Source: Vanilla planifolia
Taxonomy: Eukaryota > Streptophyta > Magnoliopsida > Asparagales > Orchidaceae
Assembly: GCA_023846275.1 (NCBI GenBank)
Contig: CM043875.1
Location: 23,130,593 to 23,194,592 of the forward strand
Direction of reading: 5' to 3'
Length of the DNA: 64,000 bases
Of the stretch, positions 24,488 to 36,429 are shown in pieces. Both the position numbers and the translations under genes were made by a program. Under the pieces are notes generated by a model. The model saw only the letters and a list, made by a program, of their open reading frames with translations, had not been told where the DNA came from and ran no database searches. Each line of letters begins with the position of its first letter. Position 1 is the stretch's first letter.

Positions 24488-24523
<36 letters not shown>

Positions 24524-24681
24524 CATAATATATACTAATTAATTATATAATATCTTCAAAATTTTGTATAAATTTTAAATAAACTCTAATTGGTATGAAA
24601 TGAACTTATTTAGATTCATCTCAAAAAGCTCCATTTAAAAATATTTTTACTATAAAATTTTAAAATACTTTTTTTGTGGCA
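22260..24681 (-). repeat. 5' LTR of gypsy A
   Basis: A long LTR (~2.4 kb), running from its U3 start at 24681 (tggca on plus) to the primer site at 22258. Positions 22800-24681 align with 9675-11537. The part at 22260-22800 has no copy at the other end. A (TA)n tract at 24490-24521 is expanded relative to the other LTR (around 11350-11370). Confidence 0.78.
24490..24521. repeat. (TA)n microsatellite
   Basis: About 16 TA units inside the 5' LTR of gypsy A, at the position of a short imperfect TA run in the other LTR. Confidence 0.95.
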
Positions 24682-26590
24682 TATATTATGGGATAAAAAA
24701 TAAAAAAATAAATAGTAACAATATGTTTGCTATATTTTTTGGCATGCCTGTTTAATGGGAACAATTTCTCTTTCAATCTTATGGCCCAAAAAATTTAAGA
24801 TCCTTCAAATCAAAATATGGTATCTCCATGCTTTCTAGATTTTTTTGCATGCCCATTGGGATATGCTTTTCCTCTCATCCTTACCTTTAAAGAGGTGTTG
24901 AATGATATAATAAGTGCAAATTATTTATATGCAATGAATTAGAATCAATGTTTAAGGAAAACTTCATATCTATATGCATCTAATTGAAATATTATCTCAA
25001 GTCAACACGAGAGAGATCGATTATTCAAAACCTTATAAAAAGTTAGATTGTTGACATTACTGAGAAAGATGTCAGAATTAGGAAAGCACACACAGTTAAA
25101 ATCATTAAGAAAAAACCTTTCATGGATGGAGTTTGAAGTCATCTTTATTGATGTGCTCAAAACTTAAGTGGACATGGTTGGATAATTTCTAATCAAGAAA
25201 AACTTCAAATAACTACTCACAACTGAGACTTTATCAAACTCAAAGGTGAAGTACATAAGGGCATCTCAAAGGAAGGATACTTAAAGTGGAGAAAGATGAA
25301 CATTCAACAACAACGCAAATATCCAACTAGTTTCCTTATTGCCTTAGTCAATCTGCTAGTGACCAACACATGAAGCTAAAAGATAGCATTGAGCTATCAT
25401 TAAGAAACACATTGTGTCTTCTTGGTCCATCCTGAGTAGTTAAGATGAGCTAGTATTAAGAATAAGAAGAAAAAAAATGTCAGAAGATCCCAAAACTTAG
25501 AAAATAACATTAAAAAACATCTATTGAATGGTTATACTTGGAGTAAGGAGGAGGCCAAAATGTGCATGTCGTAAAGGTGAGGGTCTCCCTTCTTTGGTAA
25601 TTCACACTCTCTTTTGGGAACCATTGTAGTACACTAATTAGATTTCACTTAAGTGAAAAACAGTCATATAAGAGAATATAGTAGAGCAAATATCAACTAA
25701 CACATGAAGTCTCCAAGAGTCCCTCATTTTGTAAAGTCCTATGAAAGAAAGAGAGAGTTTCTACAATGTGTGAGACTAAGGAATCAATGCCATGACACTA
25801 CATGACAAAAAAGCTCCTTTATAGAGGTAGCATACAAGAAGTCAATCGATAGCTTTCAAAGGGAACTTCTAAATACTCCTTCAAAGCCTATGGGACCAAA
25901 AGAAAGAAATTATTTTAAGTTGAGCTCAATTAGTGATAAACTATTAAGGAACATAAAAACAAATAAAGAAGCACAATGTAAAATATAAAGGATGATGACC
26001 CAAATGTTGTTGTGAATTAGAGTGTGAAGGGTATGCATGTTGGAGTATATTTGGTGTCATATCCAATTCTTTCAAATGGAAAATTGCTCTATAGGGATAT
26101 GTATATGTTGTAGTCATTTAGTAATTGATGATCACTATTAGGGATATTTGACAACATGTGGATTGAGTAATATTGTGGTTAACTAACTCGCTTAAAAAGA
26201 TGTAAGAAGCTAGTCCAACCATATGAGGCATACCTAAGCTTGACTCTAAGTCTTGATTAGAGTATGATGGATGAGATGATCTCTAGAAGATTGGGGTGCT
26301 TTTGGCCAAATCTTTATGGGTGAGAAAAACACAAGTCGATAGAAAGTGGATCTTGTTTATGCTGACTTTCCTAATGATTAAAGTTAAGGTGTTCATGCTA
26401 CTCTATAGAGATCTAGGTGTCCACAATGTTTGGAAAATCTCTTCCACTAGTAGACATTTTTAATAAGCTTGACTCTATTCTCATCTTTCCCAATGACTGT
26501 TATGAACATTTTTGCATCTGATCACTCATTAAGGGAGGAGAAAGCTCAAATGGATCCTTGTGAAATAAAAGAGGCTCCTCGTATAAGGTT
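24682..26590. other. Unassigned, probably decayed 3' part of gypsy C
   Basis: No motif could be read with confidence on either strand. The stretch lies downstream (minus sense) of the gypsy C integrase, so it may contain C-terminal and 3' LTR remnants, but no partner for the LTR at 29838-30150 was recognised here. Confidence 0.4.
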
Positions 26591-26829
26591 AAAGCAATAA
26601 TTTTAAAGTTAGCACAAATCCCGTAACCCTTGGTTAAGTCTTGAGCATGGCATTTAGCCTTAGTTTCATCAAAATTTTAAAAGTTGAAACACCTTTAACA
26701 TGTGATTTTTAAAATGTTCTAAGTAGAAATCTTTTGAAATTTACATGGATCATGAATTGATCTCCCTATTTTTTAATTCATTATAGAAACTATACACATT
26801 AACTAGTATTTAAGAAATGCATGAATACA

Positions 26830-27480
26830 TCAGTAAAGGAATCAAATTAATAGGACTTTAAGGCCAAAAAAACCAAGCATATTTCAAATGGACTCATTCT
26901 AATCAAGCAATTAACAAAACCATTGTAGCACATTCAACACATGAAAGAAGCAAACCCCATTTTTTGCATTCTTTAGTATGAGGCTATGAAGAAGGTTATT
27001 AAGGCTCCAATTGACCACTTTTCTTTGATGACTATTTTATAAGTGGTATGCCAAAAAAACTTTAATTATCCTAAAAGACGCTAAATTGTTTTCCAAAAAT
27101 AGCTCATAAAGCATGATTTGATATGATAATTTTAGGCAATTAATAGCCTCACTAAAAACTAAGTGCAATATGTGAGGTGCTTGAAGTTTTGTAACACAAC
27201 ATAAAGCATATTGGAAAATTGGTTTATTACAACTAAGCTAGAATATTTAAATTGTGAGATTTTTAAAAGGCATAGAACGAAATTCATGTTAATCTCCTCT
27301 AAAGGACAACTAGGCATAAAAAAGGGCATCAATAGTTCATGAGGTTAAGAGGTAATCCTAGGAATGATGCATAAGTATACAATTGGCTATAACACAAATA
27401 GTGTGTATATTATGTTTGGCCCAGAATAAGTGATCCTCAATCATGTAGATGGCTTTGTGCATTGTTGAAATGATTGACTA
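26830..27480 (-). pseudogene. Gypsy C integrase
   Basis: Minus-strand order: the end of the zinc-binding N-domain 'HKAIYMIEDHLFWAK' (27405-27480; usual KTI.L.ED.FYWPK); the core strand 'IF.LVVINQFSNM' (27190-27260; usual FVVVDRFSKM); 'SYFWKTI.RLLG.LKFF' then 'HTTYKIVIKEK' (26980-27120; usual FWRTLW...LGTKL.FSTAYHPQTDGQTE); and 'MSPFEICLVF' (26850-26930; usual SPFEIVYG). Catalytic Asp and Glu positions are mostly substituted. It is a pseudogene in several frames. Confidence 0.8.
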
Positions 27481-27689
27481 GAATACTAGCATGGATCTAT
27501 CAAATGAGAAGGTTGCAAGTGAAGTGTGTGGGATAAATGATATTCTTTATTAAAAAGATGTTCGTCATGAATGTGGTAGTTTTTTAATATTTTAATTTTT
27601 CTTTCATTTACTTCTAGGTAAATGCTAAGAACATTAGGAAAGTTAAGTAAAAGTTGAGTTACTAATCAAGGCTCGATATGGATATGGTT

Positions 27690-28310
27690 ATGGTCAAAAG
27701 AAAAAATGCTCTTTAATTTAGGGCATCAACAACCTTAATTTCTACCCCTAGTTTGTGCTTGTGAAAAAAGGTTAAATTTTAGAGGTATTTAAGAAATTTG
27801 GTGCATTGGTGGTTTAGTCTTAATTGTGACTTTAAATACTTAAAGGAATTCATGGTCTAAGAAGAGGAAAATTCTAATAGGAGAATATAATGCTTTTAAC
27901 ATCTTAAGGTTTGAACTACTATATATATTTCCTTATTATAGGTGGAGCATTTTTTGCATTGATCATTAATTCTGATTAAAGTAAGAAATAAGGCATCCCT
28001 CTTGATTAATTTCCTATTCTAATGTTTAAGAGATCATAAGAAACTTCAAATATGATACTAAAATCAAGTCACCTAAGGATTAGTGATTAGGTCCAGGTTC
28101 CTTTCAATTATGTAATGGCTTAACCTATTTTGCTCTATGCAAGCATCTCTTTATCTATGATACTTGCGATAAAGCATTTATTGATCCAAACCTTTTTATA
28201 AATCAATGGTAGAATATGGATAAGCCAAAATAGCTTAATGTTTCATGAATGTTCCTAAGAGAAGGGCTATGCCTTGTGTCAATGCTCCCTTATCTTATGT
28301 TAGAAGAAAG
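27690..28310 (-). pseudogene. Gypsy C RT end and RNase H
   Basis: The last RT block 'YFGLSIFYH.FIKRFGSI' is at about 28190-28310 (usual FHGLASFYRRFIKNFSTI). RNase H follows, with 'QEGCLISYFNQN' near 27980 and the C-terminal motif at 27700-27880: 'DHEF', a frameshift, then 'LKYLKSQLRLN', 'TKFLKYL' and 'HKHKLGVEIKVVDAL' (usual DHEALKYLxSQxxL...KWVxFLQ...NxVADALSR). Confidence 0.8.
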
Positions 28311-28640
28311 TATTGTCCATCATTCATAAGTCAATACCATTGTGTTCGTCGATAATGGATGATATCTTGGCCCCATAGTTTTGGATTTTTTTAATATAAT
28401 TTGATAAACATTTAGATGTATCACTTCTCAATAATCTTATTAGCATAGCCTTCGCAAATGACAATTTTCACTTTGCACCATTTTTCAATTCTCTCTTCAA
28501 AGTCTTTATGAATCTATCCCAAAAACTAATCTTGGAAATGGTGTACTCTTTAGGTTTAACTTCTTCATAAAGATTTTTAATATTAGATTATTTTGACTTC
28601 TCATATCAATAATAACACTGATAAGCTCTTTTTCATTTGA
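28310..28640 (-). pseudogene. Gypsy C protease and post-protease linker
   Basis: The protease site region reads 'VIIDMRSQNNLI' at 28540-28640, where the family has V-x-I-D-S-G-S-Q-x-N-L-I, so the catalytic D-S-G is damaged. It continues through 'KLNLKSTPFP'. Near 28320-28420 'LKKSKTMGPRYHPLST' and, in another frame, 'KIQKLWGQDIIHYRR' correspond to the linker word 'LWDRDAIFYRR'. The next sequence is already the end of the RT, so about 600-700 bp encoding the RT palm is absent. Confidence 0.72.
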
Positions 28641-28814
28641 ACTTGGATGTTGAATAGTCTTTTTCTTTGTTTTCTTATGTAAGATATGTCATTTGGACTC
28701 ATCATAACAGATAAGATTTCATCAAATTAAAATAAAGATTTTAACTACCTTTTTAGTCTCAATTGTAATAAATACTTTATTTTTCTCGAACACTAAACAT
28801 AGTCTATGATATAA

Positions 28815-29520
28815 TTTCCAATATTTTTGTTGTATGTGTCTTATTTTCTTACAGTGATCACAATACTTCAAAATTTTATTGATTAAAGAGTTGTTATGAA
28901 CTTAATATACTTTATTAAAGGCTATTTTTTCATTTATTACTATTTTTTGAACTTGTAATTAGGCTTTCTGGTATTTTATCTTTTTATTTTTATCATTTGG
29001 CATTTATTCTTCTTTTTTATAGCTATTACAATGCCTTGTTTTATAGATTAAGAAAAAGAGATTATATAGACTTGTAATGTACTTTGATAATTTTTGCATC
29101 TCATCAATGAGTATTCTCAAACTCATGGCTTATGATTAGAACTCTATAGAATATTCTTATACCATTTATCTTTGTAATTGTCATAAGTTATACCACTTCC
29201 TCCACCCTTATTCTCTATGTAACCCATGAGATAAAATTCTTCTCTAATTAATTTTTTAAATATACTTTAAGTTACTTTTAAATTTCTCTAGTTTTTAAGT
29301 GAATATTTTATCATAATAATACATGCTTCATCATTTTTAGTCAAACGTATGTCATCTTATTCAATAGTGAATAGTCATACAAAGAAGAAACTATCTCTAA
29401 TTGCTCCAACTAGGTATCTAATTTTAATATATCTATTGTACCATCATAAATAAATAAATAAAATGTATCATCTGTTAAAAGAATGATATTAATTCCCTTA
29501 TATCAAAATTGTAAGGTTGA
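28815..29520 (-). pseudogene. Gypsy C gag with zinc knuckle
   Basis: The gag core is on the minus strand near 29250-29460: 'DGTIDILKLDT.LEQLEIVSSLYDYS' in pieces, 'KMTYV.LKMMKH' and 'HLKTREI' (usual LDxWLxQLExYFxxYxYS...ALKMxxHALxWW...R). The CCHC knuckle at 28815-28866 reads CDHCKKIRHIQQKYW: the first two Cys and the His remain, and the last Cys is Tyr. The order and wording fit chromoviral gag; the precise clade is uncertain. Confidence 0.72.
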
Positions 29521-29825
29521 TGTCATCCTCATCTTTCTATCTAATCATCCTTAGATTATCATTTAACTTAAAATTCTTTTGATTAAGAGTATTTTCTTTT
29601 GGTAGTTTTTCTTTTAGATTCTTTATAAGAATGGATTAAGATTTTAACATCAACTATATTAATTATTATATTTGTTAGATTAACAAAACCTCTTGTGTCT
29701 AAAGGTCTAATGGTTATATAATTAGTTAGTCACCTGAAATAAAGCATCCTTAATTTCATGATTCCTTCTATGGTTTTCTCTTCAACTACTTTCTTCTTGG
29801 CTCCTATCATTAGTGTCGAATTGAA

Positions 29826-29837
29826 GATTTGATGCCA
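29826..29837 (-). promoter_or_regulatory. Primer-site-like sequence of gypsy C
   Basis: The minus strand reads TGGCATCAAATC, resembling the initiator-Met primer site with three differences. It lies just below the putative LTR end. Confidence 0.5.
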
Positions 29838-30150
29838 AAAATAATATGATATATTTGTGAGGTATTTACAACACAATAGTGGACTTTCTTTTTAAAGTTA
29901 CAATAATGAAAATTGATGCTTGATAATGGTAAAGAGTAAAGGAAGAAGGAGAAGAGAGTTTTGTCACACAAAGATAAAATTTTCAATGAAGGTGGAATTA
30001 TCTCATTCATTATTCTTACTCTTTTATATACAGATTTGGAATCAATATTTTATTACAAAATATGTATTATTTCAATTTTTATAACATAAGATTTTTGACA
30101 AAAAAATTCATTATAAAAAATTCTATAAGATTTGTGCTAGAAGGACTTAT
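29838..30150 (-). repeat. Putative 5' LTR end of gypsy C with TATA box
   Basis: Upstream of the primer-like site the minus strand shows tatataaaag (complement of 30022-30031), followed by ~180 bp of pyrimidine-rich leader. That is the U3-R-U5 order of a short LTR. The minus-strand open stretch 29810-30010 lies in it and is not a gene. The outer end is a guess. Confidence 0.4.
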
Positions 30151-31030
30151 CCACCTTCTTGCAAGCTGTTGAATGAATGTTAAAGACCATACAATGGGCA
30201 CTATTCATGTGCATGGTTATTATTCCTTAATCCATCATAACTATTATTAATAAGATGAAAAACATAAATAAATAAGCATATAAGAACACACTAATGATCT
30301 TAGGAGAGAATCTAGTCATAAGACAAATCATAATTTATGCAATATAAATAAATAAATATATATATATATATATAACTCATAAAATAAAACCACTATACAT
30401 GTAAACCTATAAACTAAAAGATATCAAGTATAACATAGAACCACATAAACAATAACAACATACTATGCAAATACATATGATATCAATCAACAAAATACCA
30501 TAAAGCCAACTCTATATAAATCTATACCTACTAAATCCACCAAAGAACAAGATTCTCTTTCATGCCATCATAATCCTCTTCTCTTGACGTAGTGGAGGTA
30601 TGACATGATGTAAACACTAGTGAGATTCTATAGAGCTTAATAAATAAATCAATAAGATAAATAAAGTATAATCCATTATATAATAAAATAGATCAATGTT
30701 TAAATGATAGAATAATAATTATTAATCATGATATGAAATAACAAGTCATAAGTAATCAAAAGAAACAAATAAATATAAAAGTAACCAAGTGAAAAAATTA
30801 TGAGCATGTAGTTCCTTGTTTTATTTTATTTTTAATTTCTTATATTGTATTTTATAAGGCCTAATTTTTTCTATGATTATTATCCTTTAGTTTTAGCAAT
30901 AATCATATATGTACCTAAATGATCTTACGTCAACATCTGTCCACAATTGTATAACTACAGACCTGTATCTAGAGTCACCAATCACATGGTCTCAAAGTCT
31001 ATACCCTGTGATCTTGTATAAAGTATTGAT

Positions 31031-31045
31031 GATATATATATATAG

Positions 31046-31082
<37 letters not shown>
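31031..31082. repeat. (TA)n microsatellite
   Basis: About 25 TA units with one 'gatac' interruption. It generates a spurious Tyr-Ile repeat peptide in one frame. Confidence 0.95.
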
Positions 31083-31083
<1 letters not shown>

Positions 31084-32506
31084 AGATCATGGAGCTAATA
31101 TGGTACAACCTTCGAAACTATACCCAACCATATAAGATAGGAATAATGTGTTAAGAAAATTTACTTCCATTATTTCCTTTCATTTTTACTCTATTTCCAT
31201 TTTTATATAATTTTTCATTTTTTGGATCCATCTAGATAGATAAATAAGATCTACTATGATAATTAATCTATATTAAAAAAATCAATGTGATGCCCATATC
31301 TTTTGTTTTCATAATCATGTCAGTTATCAAAACACACAATAAGGGATAACATATAAAAGTAGTCCAACTTAAGAGTGAATAGATATTAATTTAATTATAT
31401 ATTTATATCATACTTACTAAGTTTTACTTGTATCTAAAATGAAATTCCTTTGTCTAATATTTTACTCTTCTATATTTCTTATAATAAAATTATTGTAGAT
31501 AAATTAATAAATAATACTCTCCTTAATAATTTCTTCTAAAATTCCTTAACTCCTTATTCTATATTTTGCAAACTCTATTGTATAGTACAATCAACCCTAC
31601 AATACTTACACAATATTTATGGTTCCTCTTATATAGTTTAATCCTCTTATTACCTATTATTAAACTTGTACTTTCTAACTTATCGTACAATACAATCCCC
31701 TCATAGTCACTTGTATGACATACCAATTGACTATACTGATCCCTCGATCCCAACCAATTTAGTATAATTATATAATATGATTTAAATTTTCGTACTTTTA
31801 TGATCTTACAACCTACCAAACTCTTAACAATATACATTCCATCGTACAATATGATTGAGGTTATCATACAATACAATCAGCCTATGAACACTTGTACAAT
31901 GGCTCAATAAACTTATTTGACCTTTATTTCAAACTGACTTAAGTTGATTGTACAATATGAATAAATATTACATATTGTATGATCTTTTCTAAGTAGTGTT
32001 GTTCTTTCTTTTCTCCTCTCAATTCTCTTCTCATTCAAATCCTTATCCATACCAAACTCCACCAACCCATTTTAGCAACTTCTTAACTCTTGCCCTAAAC
32101 AAATCCCTCTAACATTTACATAAAATCCAATTTGAATTTAAGGCTAACAACCTTTAAAACCTTTCATTGCCTCATGTAGTTATTATTCCTCTATTATCCC
32201 CTACTATAACTATCTTCTAATATTATTCTCTTCTTCTTTTTGGATTCTAAGATCTTCCTTTAGTTGCACCAAAGTGTTCAAATGATGCTCAACACTTTGC
32301 ACTTTCTCTTTTCTTTTTCATGCTTTTCTTCTCCTAGTTGAGCCCTTTGCTTATTCTTCCTTTTTCTCATTTCTACTTCTCATTCTTTCTACTTTTTTTC
32401 TCTATCTACCTACCATAGATTGGCCAACTCTCCTTTATATTCTTATCCCTTAGCTTAGGCAATAACTAATTTGTTAATTTACAAACTTTCCCTCCAATAA
32501 TTTTAG

Positions 32507-32510
<4 letters not shown>

Positions 32511-32551
<41 letters not shown>
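32511..32551. repeat. (TA)n microsatellite
   Basis: About 20 uninterrupted TA units within the old LTR. Confidence 0.95.
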
Positions 32552-32555
<4 letters not shown>

Positions 32556-32833
32556 AATTAATTATCTAGATCTCAAATTATAAACTCGCTATATTTGACT
32601 CATTTTGAAAAGTACTTTCGAATTGTATACTTAGATAAATATTTTTTTAACTACATTTGAAATCATAGAATATTTTTCAAGACCATATCAATTCAATAAT
32701 AATTTAATTAATAAGAATTTTATAGTAAAAAAATAACATTATTATATCAAATCATATATAATTATAACCTTATCAACTCAATATTATAATTTATAACATA
32801 TTATACAAAAGTTTGGGTTGTTATATAGCCAAT

Positions 32834-32967
32834 CACATAATTGTAATAAGCATACTTATTGTTGTACCCTTAGGATATTAACTAAGCTCTATTAGCTAAT
32901 CACACAATCTTATGAGACTCACTTAATGTCATATTATTAAGATCTTAAGTGATCTTAACTTGGCCAT
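32834..32967. repeat. 67-bp minisatellite, 2 copies
   Basis: Two ~67-bp units ('cacataat...gctaat' and 'cacacaat...ggccat') correspond to the seven-unit array at 44183-44656 in the other LTR of gypsy D. Confidence 0.8.
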
Positions 32968-34157
32968 TTATTTCTTTCCAAGAAGTCACAAAGCATACTA
33001 TTCCATGCCATTCCATTGTTAATCACATTCGTTATGTATTGCCTCAATAGTACTCATGCACATCAAACTTATCAAGAATGTTAGGAATACAATTATAACA
33101 TATGAATCAAAGTAGCTCAATAACATCATATAAAAATCATGTCATGTTGGAAAACAATAATACATCACAATGCCTAAACACTTGCACCTCTATAATATGC
33201 ATACACAAATTTATGATATCATCTTTAAGCTTATCATAAAATGTATGCAATATGAGTATAATATGTGAATCACCACATCTCAATAATACCATATGCAATA
33301 CACATCATGATGACACAGAATAATATGTCACAATATTAGACACATGCATCTATACAATGAGCCAACAAGGCTACTTTGGTCTATATTATCAAACATTAGT
33401 AGAAATAGTACACACATAAGTAAACAAGTTAAATGCTTATCCTAATGTCCAAAAGCTATATCTTTAGTTCACTTCTCTTTTTTTTTCCATTTCAAAATGT
33501 CCTTATCATTAAATTAAGGTTTGATTTTCCCATTTTTTGTTAGTTTTCTTTCTCCTTAATCTTTTTCTCTCTTCATTGCACCTCTATTGCTCTAATCTTG
33601 AGGAATTCTCTTGCCAACTCCTCTCAAATAGACCCACTAACAAAGTGGTGGTTCAATTAGGCTTGAATCCAACAAAATTCAAGGTCAAACCTAAGCTACA
33701 TAGGAACAAGAGTAGAAATAGAGATATTGTGTTTGGGAACTCATAGAACCTTGTTGCAATTAACTTAATTAGTGCACTTCTCTTTTTACGGTAGAAATTA
33801 TGGTTAGAGCTTTTGTTGGCCAATGAGAGAAGACATCGAGGTTAGGTTATTTTCTCAAACTCCTACAACTAAGTCTTTGACAAACACAACACACATATCA
33901 ACTTAATATTTTATTCATTATAGATCTGTTAAACGTCAAAAAAATTACAAATATTACAAACAAAACATTGATTAAGATGGAACAAGTATTATTGGACTTA
34001 TCTTGAAGATCTTTATTCAAGTATATATTTATTCTTGCATTTGTAATATTTTTAATTTTTAGCATTTCTAGTATGCTTTAAAAGATGGCTAGTACACACA
34101 CAAAAATTTATGATAACAAAAAACATTTTATTGTCATGGGATTTTGAGGTTGCTACA
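32834..34157 (-). repeat. 3' LTR of gypsy D, truncated
   Basis: It aligns with the right part of 43709-45506: 'aatgtcacaatatta' type blocks, 'acacatgcatct', 'tttattcattatagatct', and the terminal 'ttttattg.catg.gaattttgagg.tgctaca'. The minus-strand start is TGTAGCAACCTC at 34157. Homology begins abruptly at 32834, in the 67-bp repeat, so about 450 bp of the LTR are missing. Confidence 0.8.
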
Positions 34158-34172
34158 AATTTTCCCCCTTTA
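34158..34172 (-). promoter_or_regulatory. Polypurine tract of gypsy D
   Basis: The minus strand reads taaagggggaaaatt immediately before the LTR start TGTAGCAACC. A purine run here primes plus-strand DNA synthesis and shows that the internal region lies to the right (higher coordinates). Confidence 0.85.
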
Positions 34173-34289
34173 TAAAATTGTTTCCTCAAAAAATAAATTA
34201 ACTCAAGGTATCTTTTTAGTGTTTACTACTCAGGTTACAATGTTACTTCTTTTCCTATTTTGTTGGTCCACAAATCCTTGACCATGGGG

Positions 34290-34650
34290 ATGGTTTACTT
34301 ATTCAGCTATTATACTTCTTTAGATCAATAAATATTTGGTTCTTCATACTATAAAGATAATGCCTTCAAATTTCTAGAGTAAACACAATGTTAACTAGCT
34401 TCAGATCATAACAAGATAAATTTCTTATGAAATCCAAGCTACTTGAAAGCTCAAATGACCATATTGCCAATTGCATCAACATGTACACACTAGCCCACAC
34501 AATGATGCATCATAATACACCAAATTCATTTTTTAGATTTAGGCAAAGCAAGAAGAGGTGTACAGATCAATCTTTCTTAAGAGTGTTGAAGCTCTTTTGA
34601 CATTCCTCATTTTGCTCAAACAAAATGGTCTTGTGAGAGGGCATTACAAA
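34290..34650 (-). pseudogene. Gypsy D RT end and RNase H fragment
   Basis: Minus strand, nearly one frame: 'EQNEECQKSFNTLKKD' (34560-34630; usual W-x-x-x-C-x-x-S-F-x-x-L-K), 'NEFGVL' and 'MLMQLAIWSFELSSS', then 'LKLVNIVFTLEI*RHYLY' (about 34350-34390; usual LELAAVVFALKIWRHYLYG) and 'NQIFIDLKKYN' (34300-34340; usual IFTDHKSLKY). The frame then ends, and ~130 bp later comes the polypurine tract. The remainder of RNase H and the whole integrase are absent. Confidence 0.82.
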
Positions 34651-34689
34651 AGAAATAATAATATTAAGGAAACCCCTTGATGAGTTTTT

Positions 34690-36406
34690 TTTGTAACATC
34701 ATGTGGTAGTTTGATGATTAGAAAATCATATATCTTTGTTTATTAAGTTTATGTTTGGAGTTTGTTCTTCTTAATAATTTTGAGACTAATTGAGATTGGT
34801 TGGCTTTACACTTTATCATAGGAGAATGTCAAGGCTAGAGAATTTCATATTAGTGGAGTCACTCATGTGCCTTGCTCTTAATGGTGTGGTGACTATGATG
34901 AGCATCTTTTATTTCACATTAGTGAATTACAATGTTAAAACATATACTAATATTCATGTGGCACTTTGGATCATGAGTTTTCATAAATCATCTTACATAC
35001 CAAAATTGCTTTCCTTATCAATCATGTGTTTTAACAAAAACTAAGTAGCTTTGTAATGATATTATCACCATTGAATACTTAATCAAGTAAGAGATATTAA
35101 GAGAAAAGGTGTTTCAAAAGGCATAATAAATGCACTTAATGTATGGTATAATACCTATCCTAATACAATATGATATGCATTAATTCTATTCAATTTAGTG
35201 GCTTACATATAATGTGTGCATGAAATATTTTAGGGAAATATGAACACAACATATAGTATGTTAGTCCTAATGTTGAATGTGTCATACGCAAAGGGGGATG
35301 GTATGTTATGAATGAATGTTGCATTGAGAGAAGAATATAAAACTGGAGAATTTCATAAAGAATGATATATTATTATCATTTAGTATGATTAAATTATTGG
35401 GCTTAGGAGAAGGAAAAATTGATGAATTTTATATATTATGGTAAACTATTATGATACAATACTATTAAGTTATTGGGCTAAGTATGTTAAGAAAAGAGAA
35501 ACCAAATAACGTCATATGATACGATATATTATTATTGCATAGTATGATTAGTTCGTTGGATTAAGTATACATAGAAAAATAAAAAGTAGAGAATTTCTTA
35601 AAATATAATATATTATATCATATAAGAAGATTAACGCATAATTGGTAAAATCTTAAATAGAAAGAATAAAATCATATAATACATTCATACAAAATGCATA
35701 ATATGAATAGAGGCATAAATCATGTAATGACTAGTTAATCTCATTAGAAATCAAAAACTAACCATTGGGGCTTCTTTAAATCACATTGTAAAGATTCCTT
35801 ACTTACAAATAGCCCCAAAATCTATATAAGAAAAAGCTAATGAAAGACTTTCCATCTATAGAGGTGTTTCTTGCTTCAACACTAATTATTTTTTGAACTT
35901 CAAACATTTTTACTTCTAATTATGATAGTTTGCTCCAAAAGCTGCTTTACATGCACTCTTTCCTTTCTCAGCTTATTTGTATTAACAAATAACATCCTTT
36001 TATGCATTTTTCATCATCATAGAGTGGAACTTGTGATTGGTATTGGTAAATATTATCATAATGTTTTATAAGTTGATGTTATAAGATGGATAATTTTTAT
36101 CATTGATATTATTTGTATTTGAACTTATTTGAGTCATTATTATTGTTGACTCATTCGGTCTCTCTTGGATACCTTTGGATCACATTGTAAGGGTATTCTC
36201 CTATCAATCATTTGATAAAAGACATTCATTAGAATAAGCCTAGTCATTAGATTATAAGTAAACATAGGCTCATTGATTAGAGCCAAGCTACTTAAAAGAT
36301 TAGGTGTTCTTATAACAACTTTCATAAAAAAATGTGTTCAAAAGTAATTATAATTTTTTGATAAAATTTAAATTTCACCCCCTCTTGTGGATTCGCTAAT
36401 CTTACA
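34690..36406 (+). repeat. Sirevirus-like copia LTR F (5')
   Basis: The LTR end 'aatttcaccccctcttgtg ... cttaca' at 36370-36406 is the 'TTCACCCCCCTCTTG' wording of Sirevirus-type copia LTRs. It is followed 15 bp later by the primer-like tggttgtatcaaggg. The interior has repeated 'ta(c/t)gatta...ttgggct' phrases (35380-35580). The left end was placed just beyond gypsy D RNase H and is approximate. Confidence 0.6.
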
Positions 36407-36429
36407 AGTGGAATAACAACGTGGTTGTA

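Larger units (their letters stand above)
9675..24681 (-). mobile_element. Ty3/gypsy element A (Del/Tekay-like), split by B
   Basis: This is a minus-strand gypsy element. Its 5' LTR is 22260-24681, followed by a primer site (22247-22258), gag and protease (20850-22246), then, after interruption by gypsy B, RT and the first part of RNase H (11552-12652) and a 3' LTR (9675-11537, truncated at its outer end). The coding line resumes on the far side of B: the protease-RT linker ends at the B edge and the linker words before 'ELPRLPPKRV' begin on the other side. Integrase and most of RNase H are missing. The gag wording ('HPPYFS', 'WWEAKHR') and 'FGHVIS' in RT fit the Del/Tekay/Retand group; the exact lineage is inference. 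Confidence 0.85.
26590..30150 (-). mobile_element. Ty3/gypsy element C, internally deleted
   Basis: An old minus-strand chromovirus-like element. From the right there is a 5' LTR-like end with TATA box, primer site (29826-29837), gag (28900-29520), zinc knuckle (28815-28866), protease and linker (28310-28640), the last part of RT, RNase H (27690-28110) and integrase (26830-27480). The catalytic half of the RT is missing between linker and RT end. The 3' LTR was not identified. Every block is frameshifted. Confidence 0.75.
30151..32825 (-). repeat. Old minus-strand gypsy-type LTR
   Basis: The minus strand begins 'TATAACAACCCAAAC' at 32825, like the TGTAACA-CCC start of Tekay-group LTRs. It contains 'agatcacagggtatagact' (complement near 31000-31020), the counterpart of 'gatcgcagggtat' in the solo LTR at 47856. 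Around 30560-30860 it also loosely resembles the gypsy A LTR. It carries (TA)n tracts at 30356-30374, 31031-31082 and 32511-32551. The lower boundary is not defined. Open stretches at 30909-31154 and 31559-31876 arise from repeats and are not genes. Confidence 0.5.

Noticed and set aside
30909..31154. 81-codon open stretch with a Tyr-Ile repeat
   Set aside because: Generated by a TA microsatellite; no conserved part.
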